Shown: positions 17,660-27,225, counted from the first letter of the stretch. The stretch is 64,000 nucleotides of DNA from Parapedobacter sp035556095 (GCF_035556095.1 NZ_DATMFT010000005.1:248001-312000); one strand, 5' to 3'. The notes: generated by a model not told the origin, from the sequence alone. Numbers and translations: made by a program.

Positions 17660-18481
17660 TTATACCGCCACCGGTGCTTTGATACGCGGATAGGGATCAT
17701 AATCTGTAAGTTCGAAATCTTCATACCGGAAGGCGAGTAAATCGGTTACCGCCGGATTTAACTTCATGATTGGCAAGGGGCGCGGCGAGCGGCCCAACTG
17801 GAGTTCCACCTGCTCGAAATGGTTGCTATATAAGTGCGCATCGCCAAACGTATGCACGAAATCGGCAGCTTCCATACCGCATACCTGAGCCATCATCATG
17901 GTTAACAGCGCATACGACGCAATATTGAATGGTACACCGAGGAAAATATCTGCACTACGCTGATAGAGTTGGCAGGATAGCTGGGGCTTCAAGAGACCCC
18001 TATCGGGGTCCGCCGGAGCCACATAAAACTGGAAAAATGCATGGCATGGGGGTAACGCCATGTTTTCAATTTCGGCGACATTCCAGGCAGAGACGATGAT
18101 GCGGCGGGAATCCGGATTTGTTTTGAGCTGCTGCACCACCTTTTCGATCTGGTCGATATACCCACCGCCCGGCGTGGGCCACGACCGCCATTGCGACCCG
18201 TATACCGGACCGAGATTTCCAGCCTCGTCTGCCCATTCATCCCAGATGCTTACGCCGTTTTCCTTCAGGTATGCGATGTTGGTATCGCCACGCAAAAACC
18301 AAATCAATTCGTGGATGATGGAGCGCAAATGCACCTTTTTGGTTGTTACCAGGGGAAACCCGGCTTTCAGGTCAAAACGCATCTGATGACCAAACACACT
18401 CCGGGTACCGGTACCTGTGCGATCGTGTTTCTCCACGCCGCTTTCGTACACATGGCGCATCAAATCGAGGTATTGCTTCAT
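17660..18481 (-). CDS. thyA: thymidylate synthase
   Basis: Converts dUMP to dTMP with methylene-tetrahydrofolate. Protein of 273 residues. Motifs are DRTGTGTRSVFGHQMRFDL, the catalytic Cys146 in MALPPCHAFFQFYV, QRSADIFLGVPFNIASYALL and HTFGDAHLYSNH. The start has a GAAAGGAAG ribosome site 8-9 bases upstream. First gene of the thyA-folA run. Confidence 0.98.
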   Translation of the reverse strand: MKQYLDLMRHVYESGVEKHDRTGTGTRSVFGHQMRFDLKAGFPLVTTKKVHLRSIIHELIWFLRGDTNIAYLKENGVSIWDEWADEAGNLGPVYGSQWRSWPTPGGGYIDQIEKVVQQLKTNPDSRRIIVSAWNVAEIENMALPPCHAFFQFYVAPADPDRGLLKPQLSCQLYQRSADIFLGVPFNIASYALLTMMMAQVCGMEAADFVHTFGDAHLYSNHFEQVELQLGRSPRPLPIMKLNPAVTDLLAFRYEDFELTDYDPYPRIKAPVAV

Positions 18482-18613
18482 GCTAATTGCTTCCTTTCAA
18501 GTGGGTAAAGATACGGAATTCGTAACGATTACACCAGTTCGCACCGGGCGATTTCGAAATAGCGTCGTCGCTCCTCTCCGCATTGCGCTGCATGAGGTAT
18601 GCAGGCGGGGCGT

Positions 18614-18650
18614 TCAAAGAAAACGTCCCGGATGTGACATCCGGGACGTT
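18614..18650 (-). terminator. terminator of the efflux operon
   Basis: Perfect stem AACGTCCCGGATGT / ACATCCGGGACGTT type (18622-18650, loop GAC) followed on the minus strand by TTTTCTTT. It sits ten bases past the stop of the RND permease gene. Confidence 0.92.
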
Positions 18651-18659
18651 AGTCGGTAA

Positions 18660-21600
18660 TTAGTAGGCGGTCTCTTCTTCGTATTCTTTCACCTCTTTAT
18701 GTACATAGTCTTCGACCATCAGCTCTTCGATAGGTTGGCCCTTCTTATCCAGTCCAAAACGGTGCAGGATGTTGTCCATAATCTGGTAGATTACCGGCAC
18801 GACAATCAACGTTAGGAACAATGAACTGACGAGACCGCCGATAATGACCCACGCCAATCCGTTTTTCCATTCAGCGCTCGGGCCGGTCGCCAACGCAATT
18901 GGCAACATCCCGAATACCATGGCAATGGTTGTCATGAGGATCGGGCGTAGCCGCGCCTGGTTGGCCAAGATCAGCGCTTCACGCGTAGACTTACCTTCCG
19001 CTTTGAGATGATTAGTAAAGTCTACCAGGATAATGGCATTCTTAGCAACCAATCCGATCAACATGATCAAGCCGAGGATGGTGAATATATTTAATGTATT
19101 GTTGGTCAGTGCCAACGCCAGCAACGCACCGATAATCGACAGCGGAATGGAAAACATGACTACAAAAGGATACACGAAGCTGTCGTACAACGCCACCATG
19201 ATAAAGTAGACGAGGAGTATAGAACTGAGTAATGCAATGCCCAGAGTACCGAAACCCTCGGACTGCTGCTCCATATCGCCGCTCCATACATAACTTACGC
19301 CAGCGGGCCGCTGTACCTCGTCGAGTTGGGTCTCCAAATCAGCGGCTATCGCACTGACGGGGCGGCCTACGACCTGCGATTGTACTTTCACCGACGTACT
19401 TTTATCGCGCCGTTCCAATTGGCTTGGTCCCGACCCTTCATGGATACTGGCAAATTGCGATAACCGCACCAGTTGCCCCTGGTCGTTCGTGAAGGGTAGG
19501 TTGCTCACATCTTCCACGTTTTTACGGTCATAATCGTCGAAACGAATGTTGATGTCGTACTCGTATTCGCCAGAGCGGAATTTGCCGTCGGTATTTCCGC
19601 TAAATGCAGTCTGCATGGTGGCACCCACGGTCTGAAGATTCAAACCCAGGGCAGCCATCTTATCCCGGTTCACTTCCACCGTGATCTCCGGTGTACCGCT
19701 CTCCACAGAGAGCTTGGCTTCCGAAGTACCGGGAATTTTGCGTACGCGCTCCAAGATCGCTTCCGCGTAGTTGAGCACACTATCCAAATCGGAGCCGATA
19801 ACCACCATCTCCAACGGTGCCTGCTCGGCGAAACCAACGATACTGATGGGCACCGTCTTCACCTTCGCTCCCACCAGCACTTTTTGCATTTCACGTTTCA
19901 ACTTTGCGGCATAGATGTTACTGGGGTCTTCGCGTTCTTTGCCGCTAGTAAGCTTCACGGTAAGCTCCGCTTTGTAGGCGGTCGCCTGTGTACCGACGAA
20001 CCCGTCATTCGACTGCCCAACCGTGGTGATTACGGAAACCACCTCCGGTTTGGTCGCTAAAAACTCCTCCGCCTTCTGCGTCATCTGATTGGTTTGCTCA
20101 ATGGAAGCGTCTTTGGGCATCTCTATCTGCACCAGGAACTCACCGCGATCGCCCTGTGCAAAGAACTCGCCACCGATATAGCCGCCAGCCAATAGACCAA
20201 AGGAGGCGAACAGCATAATGGTAACCGCAGCTAGCGTGATGAATTTATGGTTAAGCGACCATTTCAGCACGCCGGTTACCCAACGCGTAAAACGATGTAA
20301 CTGGTTTTCGAACCATAGTACAAACCGACCGAAAATATTCTTATCAGATACCCGATCCAGCTTACCGAACCGCGATGTAAGTAAAGGCACAATGGTAAAT
20401 GACGCCACCAAACTAAGTAATGTGGCAATTACAACGACCACACAAAATTCGCGTAAAATATCGGACACCATACCCGTACTGATGGCGATCGGCAGAAATA
20501 CCACTACGATGACCAATGTAATGGAGATAACGGTAAAACCGATCTCTTTCGCCGCGTCGTAAGATGCACGCACCTTGTTTTTGCCCATTTCCATGTGGCG
20601 GTATATGTTCTCGATGACCACGATGGCATCGTCAACAAGGATACCCACCACGAGGGATAAGCCAAGGAGCGACATCAAGTTGAGGGTATAACCGAAGAGG
20701 TTAATACCGATGAACGTTGCAATCAGCGACGCCGGGATGGCAACCATCACGATTACCGCATTCCGGATACTGTGCAAGAAGAACAGCATCACCACCGCTA
20801 CCAGTACCACCGCCAAGAACAAGTCGAATATAACCGCATTGGCCGACTCGAGCGTGTACGTGGAACTGTCATTGGCGATGTCTATTTTCAAGCCCTCGGC
20901 CCGATAGGTGTCCATCAATGTAGTTATCGTCTCTTGCGTACCGCGACTTACTTCGACCGCATTGGCATCGGATTGTTTCAATACCTGCAGGAGTAAAGCA
21001 CTCTGCCGATTTACCCGAGCAATTTTTTCGATATCTTTCTGTGCATCCTGTACATCAGCAATATCGCGGATGCGTACCTGTCCTCCCGTTGGTGTTGCAG
21101 CGACAACCAGGTTACGTAGTTCGTCGACCGATCTGTATTTGCCGGCCAACCGGACCAATATATCTTGGTTTTGGGTTTTAACGCTTCCCGTCGGGAAGTC
21201 GAGGTTTGATGTGAGAATAGCTTGCTGTACCTGAAGGATAGATAATCCATAACCCTCCAACTTAGATGCATCTATACTCACCTGGATTTCGCGTTCCTGG
21301 CCACCAATGAGGTTTACCTGTGCAACTCCCGGCACACGCGACAGCACGGGTTGTACACGTTTATCAATGAGGTCGTAAAATGCGGCCTCGTCCATATCGC
21401 CAGTGGCAGCAAGTGAAAGAATGGGTAAATCATCCATCGAAAACTTGGCTAGTGAGGGCGCTTCGGCATCATCCGGTAGTTCGGATAGGATGGCGTTCAC
21501 CTTTCGCTGCGCATCGTTGAGTGCGTAGTCGACATCCGTGCCGCTATTTAGCTCGATGATAACCATCGACAGGCTCTCGAACGATGTGGCGTCGAGCTTT

Positions 21601-21833
21601 TTGATATTCTCCAACGAGGCTACCGCGTCTTCAATTTTCTTGGTCACGGTGTTTTCCACCTCACTGGGTGACGCCCCCGGATAGATCGTGGTGATGGATA
21701 CCACGCTGGGGGTAAACTTGGGGAGCAACTCGTAGTTCAACGAGAAATAGCTCATGATGCCCAACAGGGTCAATGCGGTGAATACCACAATGACGATGGA
21801 TGGACGTTTTATCGATATTTCTGCTATCTTCAT
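18660..21833 (-). CDS. RND efflux pump inner-membrane permease (HAE1/AcrB type)
   Basis: Protein of 1057 residues, normal for hydrophobe/amphiphile efflux permeases: twelve membrane helices and two large periplasmic loops. The N-terminus is MKIAEISIKRPSIVIVVFTA; the pore region has YPGASPSEVENTVTKKIEDAV; TM4 has GILVDDAIVVIENIYRHM with the paired Asp residues of the proton relay. The second half repeats the pattern (LIGLVAKNAIILVDF). It exports drugs or other amphiphiles by proton exchange as part of a tripartite pump. Last gene of the TetR-TolC-adaptor-permease operon. Confidence 0.97.
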   Translation of the reverse strand: MKIAEISIKRPSIVIVVFTALTLLGIMSYFSLNYELLPKFTPSVVSITTIYPGASPSEVENTVTKKIEDAVASLENIKKLDATSFESLSMVIIELNSGTDVDYALNDAQRKVNAILSELPDDAEAPSLAKFSMDDLPILSLAATGDMDEAAFYDLIDKRVQPVLSRVPGVAQVNLIGGQEREIQVSIDASKLEGYGLSILQVQQAILTSNLDFPTGSVKTQNQDILVRLAGKYRSVDELRNLVVAATPTGGQVRIRDIADVQDAQKDIEKIARVNRQSALLLQVLKQSDANAVEVSRGTQETITTLMDTYRAEGLKIDIANDSSTYTLESANAVIFDLFLAVVLVAVVMLFFLHSIRNAVIVMVAIPASLIATFIGINLFGYTLNLMSLLGLSLVVGILVDDAIVVIENIYRHMEMGKNKVRASYDAAKEIGFTVISITLVIVVVFLPIAISTGMVSDILREFCVVVVIATLLSLVASFTIVPLLTSRFGKLDRVSDKNIFGRFVLWFENQLHRFTRWVTGVLKWSLNHKFITLAAVTIMLFASFGLLAGGYIGGEFFAQGDRGEFLVQIEMPKDASIEQTNQMTQKAEEFLATKPEVVSVITTVGQSNDGFVGTQATAYKAELTVKLTSGKEREDPSNIYAAKLKREMQKVLVGAKVKTVPISIVGFAEQAPLEMVVIGSDLDSVLNYAEAILERVRKIPGTSEAKLSVESGTPEITVEVNRDKMAALGLNLQTVGATMQTAFSGNTDGKFRSGEYEYDINIRFDDYDRKNVEDVSNLPFTNDQGQLVRLSQFASIHEGSGPSQLERRDKSTSVKVQSQVVGRPVSAIAADLETQLDEVQRPAGVSYVWSGDMEQQSEGFGTLGIALLSSILLVYFIMVALYDSFVYPFVVMFSIPLSIIGALLALALTNNTLNIFTILGLIMLIGLVAKNAIILVDFTNHLKAEGKSTREALILANQARLRPILMTTIAMVFGMLPIALATGPSAEWKNGLAWVIIGGLVSSLFLTLIVVPVIYQIMDNILHRFGLDKKGQPIEELMVEDYVHKEVKEYEEETAY

Positions 21834-21868
21834 GAGTTAAGATATGAGATATGAGACTTTGTGAATCG

Positions 21869-22945
21869 TTATCCTTGGGTTGAATCGACCTGTGCGGCAA
21901 CCTTGGCGCCGTCTACCAAATTGATTTGCCCACTTGTGATCACCGTTTCGCCTTCTTCGAGCCCTTGTACAATTTCAACCTGTTCGCCGAAGATTCTTCC
22001 CGCAATCACCTTGCGTATCACCGCTGCACTGTCCTTGTTTAATACATAGACTTGGTTGCTATTTACCCCACCAACAAATGCGCCACGTGGCACCAAGATG
22101 GCAGGTTCAGTTTGCGGGAATTTGAAATGGGCCGTACCGTACATGCCGGCCCTGAGTTCAGAAGCTCGGCTATTATCGATAACGATCTCTACCGGATAGT
22201 TGAGCGTATTGTCGGCTTTCGCGGCAATGAAGCGTACCGTACCATTGAATTCTTCGGCCGGGAATACCGTACTTGTAACCGTGACCTTGTCACCGACTTT
22301 GAGGTTGACTACCTGGGTTTCGTTGGCCGTTACCTGCAATTTCAGTTGAGACAGATCTACGATCTCAAAGAGCTCGGTACCTGGTGAAAGATACGCTCCC
22401 ATTTCGATTGCGCGGCGGTTGATTATGCCGTTAATGGGCGACTTAACCGTTGCGTCCGACACCCGGCGATCGGCTTGCTGCAGCCGGACCTCGGCATTGC
22501 GGAGCTGCAATTCGATTTCGTCCAGTTGGGCCCGCGTAACGCCACCGGTTTCATAAGAGCTCTTGTACCGGCCATAGTCCGTTTTCAACTTTTGGAGTGC
22601 GTCTTCAGCCGACTGTTTATCCAAACTGAGGATTTCGGGGTCTACCAACGCCAATACCTGTCCTTTACGTACGTGCGAACCCTCGTCTACCATAATACGT
22701 GTAATGCGTCCACTGACTTCAGACAATAAAGTCAAATCTTGGTTGGCGGCAAAGTTGCCGTTCGCCGAGAAATCGAGTACGATCGGTTGCTTACTTACCG
22801 TAGCCGCCTTAACAACGACGGCTCCGCCGGTCTCGGCAACCACAGCGGTTTTCGCCTCGTTTTCTTTTTTGTTATTCGTTAAGACCCATCCGATGAGGCT
22901 CAATAGGCCAATAACGACGACAATAATGCTAATGATCCGTTTCAT
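21869..22945 (-). CDS. RND efflux periplasmic adaptor (membrane fusion protein)
   Basis: Protein of 358 residues with an N-terminal anchor (MKRIISIIVVVIGLLSLIGW). The lipoyl/barrel-sandwich halves are GRITRIMVDEGSHVRKGQVLALVD and SDATVKSPINGIINRRAIEMGAYL, separated by a coiled-coil hairpin (about 120-170). The beta-barrel and membrane-proximal domains follow. It bridges the inner-membrane permease and TolC-like channel. It lies 35 bases upstream of the permease and 21 bases downstream of the TolC gene. Confidence 0.95.
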   Translation of the reverse strand: MKRIISIIVVVIGLLSLIGWVLTNNKKENEAKTAVVAETGGAVVVKAATVSKQPIVLDFSANGNFAANQDLTLLSEVSGRITRIMVDEGSHVRKGQVLALVDPEILSLDKQSAEDALQKLKTDYGRYKSSYETGGVTRAQLDEIELQLRNAEVRLQQADRRVSDATVKSPINGIINRRAIEMGAYLSPGTELFEIVDLSQLKLQVTANETQVVNLKVGDKVTVTSTVFPAEEFNGTVRFIAAKADNTLNYPVEIVIDNSRASELRAGMYGTAHFKFPQTEPAILVPRGAFVGGVNSNQVYVLNKDSAAVIRKVIAGRIFGEQVEIVQGLEEGETVITSGQINLVDGAKVAAQVDSTQG

Positions 22946-22966
22946 ATATGTGTGATGATGATGATG

Positions 22967-24316
22967 TTACTCGTTTATTAATGATTTAATCTCTCCGTTT
23001 GCTTTCTTCAACTGAATTTCGGCTATTTTGTAATTCAGCAACGCTTGTGTATAGCTATTCTGTGCTTGTGTCAATGCATTTTCGGTGTCCAACAAGTCGG
23101 TCAGCGGCGCCAATCCATTGTTATAGTTGTTTTGGGTACTGGCGTAAACCTCTTGGGCTAAAACTACATTCTCTTGTTGTGACCGAATGGTGTTTAATGC
23201 GTTATGTAATTGGATCTGCGCATTCTCATTAGCCAAATTCAACGACTGTTTCGTATTCCATAGATCCTGCTCGGCTTTGAGGTAATCGACCTTTGCCTTC
23301 CCCATGCGGGCACGGGTAGCAAATCCATTGAAAATAGGGATACGTAAATTAAGGCCGATGACCATCGAACCGAACCGAGCAGCCATCGGATCCGTAGAAC
23401 TCTTATAAAGGTAATTGAACCGGTCAGACATCGCGGTGTATGTATAATTGCTAACCAGCGCCAATGTAGGATAATATTCTGCTTTATAAGCTTTATACTG
23501 GAGGTCCAGCAGTTCCAATTGTTTGTTCATCAGATTCACCTCCACCAAATGGTCCGTCCGGTTCTGCCGATCCGGGAAGTCCACTGCCGAAGGGACCTCT
23601 TTCAATTCCGTTTCAGGTAATACGATAGCCGTTTCGATAGGCATACCCATGGTATATTTCAACTGATTTTCCAACATGACGATGCCATTTACGAGTTCCT
23701 CACGCTGATTTTCCAAGTTCGTAATGTTCACCTTGATCCTATCCACATCAATCTTCTTTGCCAATCCGTTATCGTATTGGTTTGAAACGATGCCGTGGAT
23801 TACTCTCACGTTTTTAAGGTTGGTATCGATCACGCTCAGCTGTTCGCGGTTCACTAAAACGTGGTAGTAATTCATAGCTACTTGTTCGATTACCTGTTCC
23901 TCGGTAAGCTCGGCACTCAATTCGTAAAACTCACTTGTTGTTTTTGCCGCCTTTAACCCTGTAAAAACCTGCTGATTAAAAACCTGCTGATTCAACTGCG
24001 CTCCTACATATGAATCCCACGGTTGGCCGATGGTAACCGATTGTCCCGCAAAAACCAGTTTTCCGATAACCGGATTATAGTTTAATGCACCGACACCTTC
24101 AACTTGCGGCAATGCCGATGCCCGCACCTCGGCGACCTGGTGTTTTCCACCCTCAATGTCCAACCGAGCCTTTTTTACAGACTCACTGTGCGAAAGCGCA
24201 TAATTAAGCGCTTCCTTGAGTGTCAGAACCTCTTGGGCGGAAACCACTTGCACGCCCATTAAACCGACGAATAGCGCGGCTATAAATAATCGTATATTCA
24301 TTGTTGATTTATTCAT
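22967..24316 (-). CDS. TolC-family outer-membrane efflux channel
   Basis: Start taken at ATG 24316 (MNKSTMNIRLFIAALFVG), 13 bases after the TetR stop; the frame is open further but would overlap the TetR gene. About 449 residues with a signal peptide ending VVSAQE. Two repeats of long helices follow, with LTLKEALNYALSHSESVKKARLDIEGGKHQVAEVRASALPQ split in the usual TolC way and a second NGLAPLTDLLDTENALTQAQNSY block near the end. It is the outer-membrane duct of the pump. Confidence 0.93.
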   Translation of the reverse strand: MNKSTMNIRLFIAALFVGLMGVQVVSAQEVLTLKEALNYALSHSESVKKARLDIEGGKHQVAEVRASALPQVEGVGALNYNPVIGKLVFAGQSVTIGQPWDSYVGAQLNQQVFNQQVFTGLKAAKTTSEFYELSAELTEEQVIEQVAMNYYHVLVNREQLSVIDTNLKNVRVIHGIVSNQYDNGLAKKIDVDRIKVNITNLENQREELVNGIVMLENQLKYTMGMPIETAIVLPETELKEVPSAVDFPDRQNRTDHLVEVNLMNKQLELLDLQYKAYKAEYYPTLALVSNYTYTAMSDRFNYLYKSSTDPMAARFGSMVIGLNLRIPIFNGFATRARMGKAKVDYLKAEQDLWNTKQSLNLANENAQIQLHNALNTIRSQQENVVLAQEVYASTQNNYNNGLAPLTDLLDTENALTQAQNSYTQALLNYKIAEIQLKKANGEIKSLINE

Positions 24317-24329
24317 GTTCTCAATTTCA

Positions 24330-24932
24330 CTATTTTTTTTGGAGACCGTTGATAACGATCGCTGCAGCTTGTTTTTGTTTTTCAAATACGCGGGAGAGCT
24401 CATCCCGATCGATCAACGCATGAGGTGCGGCATGGTCGCAAAACATCGCCAATCCACGTATCATGGCAACATATAATTCAGACGTTGAAGCCACGTCAAA
24501 TGTTACAAGTTCGTTATTGGCTATCCCTTGCTCAAATATCCTCGAAATGGTTTCCACTTCTCGTTGAAACAATCGTTCTGCCAGTGTTTTCCACTTTTCT
24601 TCGTGGATGTTCATCTCATGGAGATTAAGAATCAGCATGTAGTATTTTTCAACATATGCTTTCTTCATCTCCAGCATCCAAATCAGCAGGTCCAGCGTGC
24701 CTTTGGCCTCATCGAACGCTTTTTCGATTGCTGCATCACTTTCGTCGATAATGCGGTACGCTATTGCTTCGATCAGTGAGAACTTATCCGGAAAATAATA
24801 ATACAAGTTTGCCTTCGAAAGTTTCAGATCATCTGCCACTTCACTCATCGATGTTTTGGCAATACCGAAATGCGAAAAACGCTTCAAGGCTGCTTCAATT
24901 ATTTGATTCCGTTTGTCGTCTACCGTACTCAT
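24330..24932 (-). CDS. TetR/AcrR-family repressor of the efflux operon
   Basis: Protein of 200 residues. The N-terminal HTH reads KRNQIIEAALKRFSHFG, then TSMSEVADDLKLSKANLYYYFPDKFSLIEA (about 8-55), followed by the all-helical ligand domain. First gene of its operon, with its own promoter and a candidate operator just upstream, so it probably autoregulates and controls the pump. Ligand unknown. Confidence 0.93.
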   Translation of the reverse strand: MSTVDDKRNQIIEAALKRFSHFGIAKTSMSEVADDLKLSKANLYYYFPDKFSLIEAIAYRIIDESDAAIEKAFDEAKGTLDLLIWMLEMKKAYVEKYYMLILNLHEMNIHEEKWKTLAERLFQREVETISRIFEQGIANNELVTFDVASTSELYVAMIRGLAMFCDHAAPHALIDRDELSRVFEKQKQAAAIVINGLQKK

Positions 24933-24947
24933 TTTACCTTTTTACCA

Positions 24948-25000
24948 TTTGACTATCTTTAAATTTTGGTCAAAAGTACAACTTAATAGGCAAATAGCAA
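24948..25000 (-). promoter_or_regulatory. promoter and candidate TetR operator of the efflux operon
   Basis: Minus strand: TTG (25000-24998), 19 bases, TACTTTTG (24978-24971), a full Bacteroidota promoter. An inverted repeat TTTGAC (24948-24953) / GTCAAA (24969-24974) overlaps the -7 box and the start region, where a repressor would block it. Confidence 0.72.
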
Positions 25001-25137
25001 GCGAAAAATGATGCCAGCGCAATGCATTCGTTATCTTATGACATAATGTTTACAAAAGAACGAATGATACAAAGCAATGGTTTGTAAGTGACAACCTTAT
25101 GTCAGAATGGCTAAAAAGGACAAAAATTAATCAACGG

Positions 25138-25599
25138 CTACAACGGGTACGCGGTATCGCTTCGGGCTTCTTCCAGTACAAAAAAGCTTTGTACGGTACT
25201 GATATTGGGCAAGGTGGCTAATTTTTCGCGGAGGAAATGATTATAGGCATCCATATCACGTACCGCTACGCGCAAGATGAAATCGTATGCACCGGTTAGC
25301 TGCATGCACTCCATCACTTCATCAAACGCCAACACATCCTGCTCGAAGCCCAGCAATACTTCCCGGTTATGGGAGGTCAACAGCACGTGCGAAAAAGCAA
25401 CTAGGCTACGGTCGATTTTACGCCGGTCCACGATGGCAACGACCCGTTTGATATATCCCTGTTCACGGAGTTTCCGACGGCGTTCCTGGATTGCGGCCAC
25501 AGATCTATTTAATTGCAACGAAAGTTGCTTGTTGGACAAGGTCGCGTCGCGCTGGAGGATGCGCAACAATTCAATGTCTATGGGATCGAGATCAATCAA
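25138..25599 (-). CDS. Lrp/AsnC-family regulator
   Basis: Protein of 153 residues: N-terminal winged HTH (DIELLRILQRDATLSNKQLSLQLNRS, then EQGYIKRVVAIVD) and a C-terminal RAM amino-acid-binding domain (GAYDFILRVAVRDMDAYNHFL). The start is TTG at 25599: an in-frame stop lies four codons upstream and there is no in-frame ATG until deep in the protein, so a non-ATG start is forced. It is divergent from threonine dehydrogenase, a frequent arrangement for amino-acid-sensing regulators and their catabolic target. Confidence 0.92.
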   Translation of the reverse strand: MIDLDPIDIELLRILQRDATLSNKQLSLQLNRSVAAIQERRRKLREQGYIKRVVAIVDRRKIDRSLVAFSHVLLTSHNREVLLGFEQDVLAFDEVMECMQLTGAYDFILRVAVRDMDAYNHFLREKLATLPNISTVQSFFVLEEARSDTAYPL

Positions 25600-25711
25600 A
25601 TCAAGTTTTCAATTACTTTAACGGCCAATAATCCGCTTGACGATTCAAACATATGAAAAAAATGGCATTTCAAGCAGTTTGCTGTTAAATTAACGGAATT
25701 AAAACAGAACC

Positions 25712-25750
25712 CTTGTGTTTTTGTTTAAATGGGTAGAATTTTGCAGCGTT
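25712..25750 (+). promoter_or_regulatory. possible promoter of the threonine dehydrogenase leader
   Basis: TTG near 25712, 18 bases, then TAGAATTTTG. The -7 part has two extra bases compared with TAnnTTTG, so the match is imperfect. It is correctly placed for a transcript that starts just before the leader ORF at 25771. Confidence 0.35.
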
Positions 25751-25770
25751 ATATCGAGCGATGGTTGGTG

Positions 25771-25872
25771 ATGCAGATGGCACAACACATGGATGACCGT
25801 CCCTCGCGCCGATCAAGGCTTAAACTCAGGTTACTACATGGTGGCCGTTACATGGCCACCATGTTTTTTTGA
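25771..25872 (+). CDS. possible leader peptide upstream of threonine dehydrogenase
   Basis: An uninterrupted 33-codon frame (MQMAQHMDDRPSRR... ending YMATMFF) that stops inside the T run of the terminator hairpin at 25837-25870. It is basic in the middle (Arg/Lys/Leu-rich) and too short for a domain. An alternative start at 25761 in another frame gives an 11-residue peptide with Thr-Thr. Its position over the hairpin is like that of attenuation leaders. Whether it is translated is unknown. Confidence 0.35.
   Translation: MQMAQHMDDRPSRRSRLKLRLLHGGRYMATMFF
25837..25870 (+). terminator. terminator hairpin in front of threonine dehydrogenase
   Basis: Perfect 10-bp stem CATGGTGGCC / GGCCACCATG (25837-25846, 25854-25863) with a 7-base loop and seven T. 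It lies upstream of the gene, only 13 bases before its ATG, so it is probably an attenuator and not the end of another gene. Confidence 0.8.
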
Positions 25873-25883
25873 ACAGCTTTCGT

Positions 25884-26828
25884 ATGCAGGAACAACAGAT
25901 CATCATTACTGGCGCCAACGGCCAATTGGGCACCGAGCTAACTGCCGCACTCCGCGTGCAATATGGCGGTGGGCGCGTCATTGCCACCGATATCCGCCAA
26001 CCTGCCGTAACCGATATCAACTTCCGATTGCTCGATGTTATGGACCGCGAAGCGTTAGGTCAGCTTGTTTCAGACACGGGTGCTACGATCATATATCATT
26101 TGGCGGCATTCCTTTCAGCAAGTGGCGAACAGCACCCCTTACAGGCTTGGGACCTCAATATGCAGGGCTTACTAAATGTGCTTGAAGTCGCCCGCGAAAC
26201 AGGATGCCGTGTATTCTGGCCCAGTAGCATCGCCTTATTTGGCGAACACGTGCCTAGCGCGTATTGTCCGCAACACACGGTGACGCAGCCGGGAACCGTG
26301 TATGGAATAAGCAAAGCCGCCGGTGAAAATTGGTGTCAATACTATCATAACACCTATGGGGTGGATGTGCGTAGCATACGATATCCCGGCTTAATCAGCC
26401 ATACCGCGTTACCGGGAGGGGGTACTACTGATTATGCAGTAGACATTTTCTATCATGCCGTCCGAGGCGACACTTATACATGCTTTCTAGCCGCTGAAAC
26501 GATACTCCCCATGATGTACATGCCGGATGCTGTGGCTGGAACGATTCAGCTAATGGAGGCTCCGGCAGATGCCATCAATATCCGTACTTCATACAATTTC
26601 GCCGCGTTCAGCTTCAGCCCCGAGCAGCTCGCAACTGCCATACAGAAGTACATCCCCGAATTTACATGGCGATACCAGCCTGATTTCCGCCAACGCATTG
26701 CCAACAGTTGGCCACAGGATATCGACGACCGCTGTGCCCGTAGTGATTGGGCATGGGAACCCAAATACGGGTTTGATGACATGGTCAGCGACATGCTGTC
26801 CGCAATCGGGGCTCGGATTACGAGATAG
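25884..26828 (+). CDS. tdh: SDR-type L-threonine 3-dehydrogenase
   Basis: Extended short-chain dehydrogenase of about 314 residues; start at ATG 25884 (MQEQQIIITGANG), the upstream extension would need a TTG inside the terminator. NAD-binding GANGQLG at the N-terminus, then VFWPSSIALFGEH (catalytic Ser/Thr region) and GTVYGISKAAGEN with the YxxxK pair. RYPGLIS and the Lrp neighbour point to L-threonine dehydrogenase, which makes 2-amino-3-oxobutyrate with NAD+. A related UDP-sugar epimerase is the alternative, but the RYPGLIS block and length favour threonine dehydrogenase. The partner ligase kbl is not in the window. Confidence 0.85.
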   Translation: MQEQQIIITGANGQLGTELTAALRVQYGGGRVIATDIRQPAVTDINFRLLDVMDREALGQLVSDTGATIIYHLAAFLSASGEQHPLQAWDLNMQGLLNVLEVARETGCRVFWPSSIALFGEHVPSAYCPQHTVTQPGTVYGISKAAGENWCQYYHNTYGVDVRSIRYPGLISHTALPGGGTTDYAVDIFYHAVRGDTYTCFLAAETILPMMYMPDAVAGTIQLMEAPADAINIRTSYNFAAFSFSPEQLATAIQKYIPEFTWRYQPDFRQRIANSWPQDIDDRCARSDWAWEPKYGFDDMVSDMLSAIGARITR

Positions 26829-26944
26829 TGAGTTTTTCATGTGTTTTCAAACGCTTCTCGCTTGCGCATACGCTAATGCGTACGGGAGCATATACTTAAA
26901 AGAAATAGCGATTGGCTGATAGCTAAATGTCAGGAACGATCCCA

Positions 26945-26979
26945 GAAAAAAAGCCCCCTCGTGTCAAACGAGGAGGCTC
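26945..26979 (-). terminator. terminator of tRNA-Phe
   Basis: Minus strand: AGCCTCCTCG, loop, CGAGGGGGCT, then TTTTTT. Confidence 0.88.
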
Positions 26980-26983
26980 TCCG

Positions 26984-27056
26984 TGGTACCAGCTGGATTC
27001 GAACCAGCGACACAAGGATTTTCAGTCCTTTGCTCTACCAACTGAGCTATGGTACC
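26984..27056 (-). tRNA. tRNA-Phe (GAA)
   Basis: 73-nt cloverleaf. Acceptor GGTACCA pairs with TGGTACC, the discriminator is A, the anticodon loop reads CTGAAAA (GAA) and the T-loop TTCGAAT. CCA is not encoded. Confidence 0.97.
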
Positions 27057-27217
27057 GCTTAACAACCGTAATAAGGCTGTTTTGGGACTGCAAATGTAGC
27101 GCCTTTTTTCATTTAAGAAAATTTTTTTTGAAAATTATTCGAGAGCTGATGGCAAGCCGCTGATAGCGTTGGTGATAAAATGACAAGGTGAAAACATACC
27201 GAAATAAAAATTAGCCG

Positions 27218-27225
27218 TACATTTG
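27218..27225 (+). promoter_or_regulatory. -7 box of mnmA promoter
   Basis: TACATTTG, a perfect TAnnTTTG, 18 bases before the ATG at 27244. No clear TTG is seen at the -33 distance. Confidence 0.55.
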
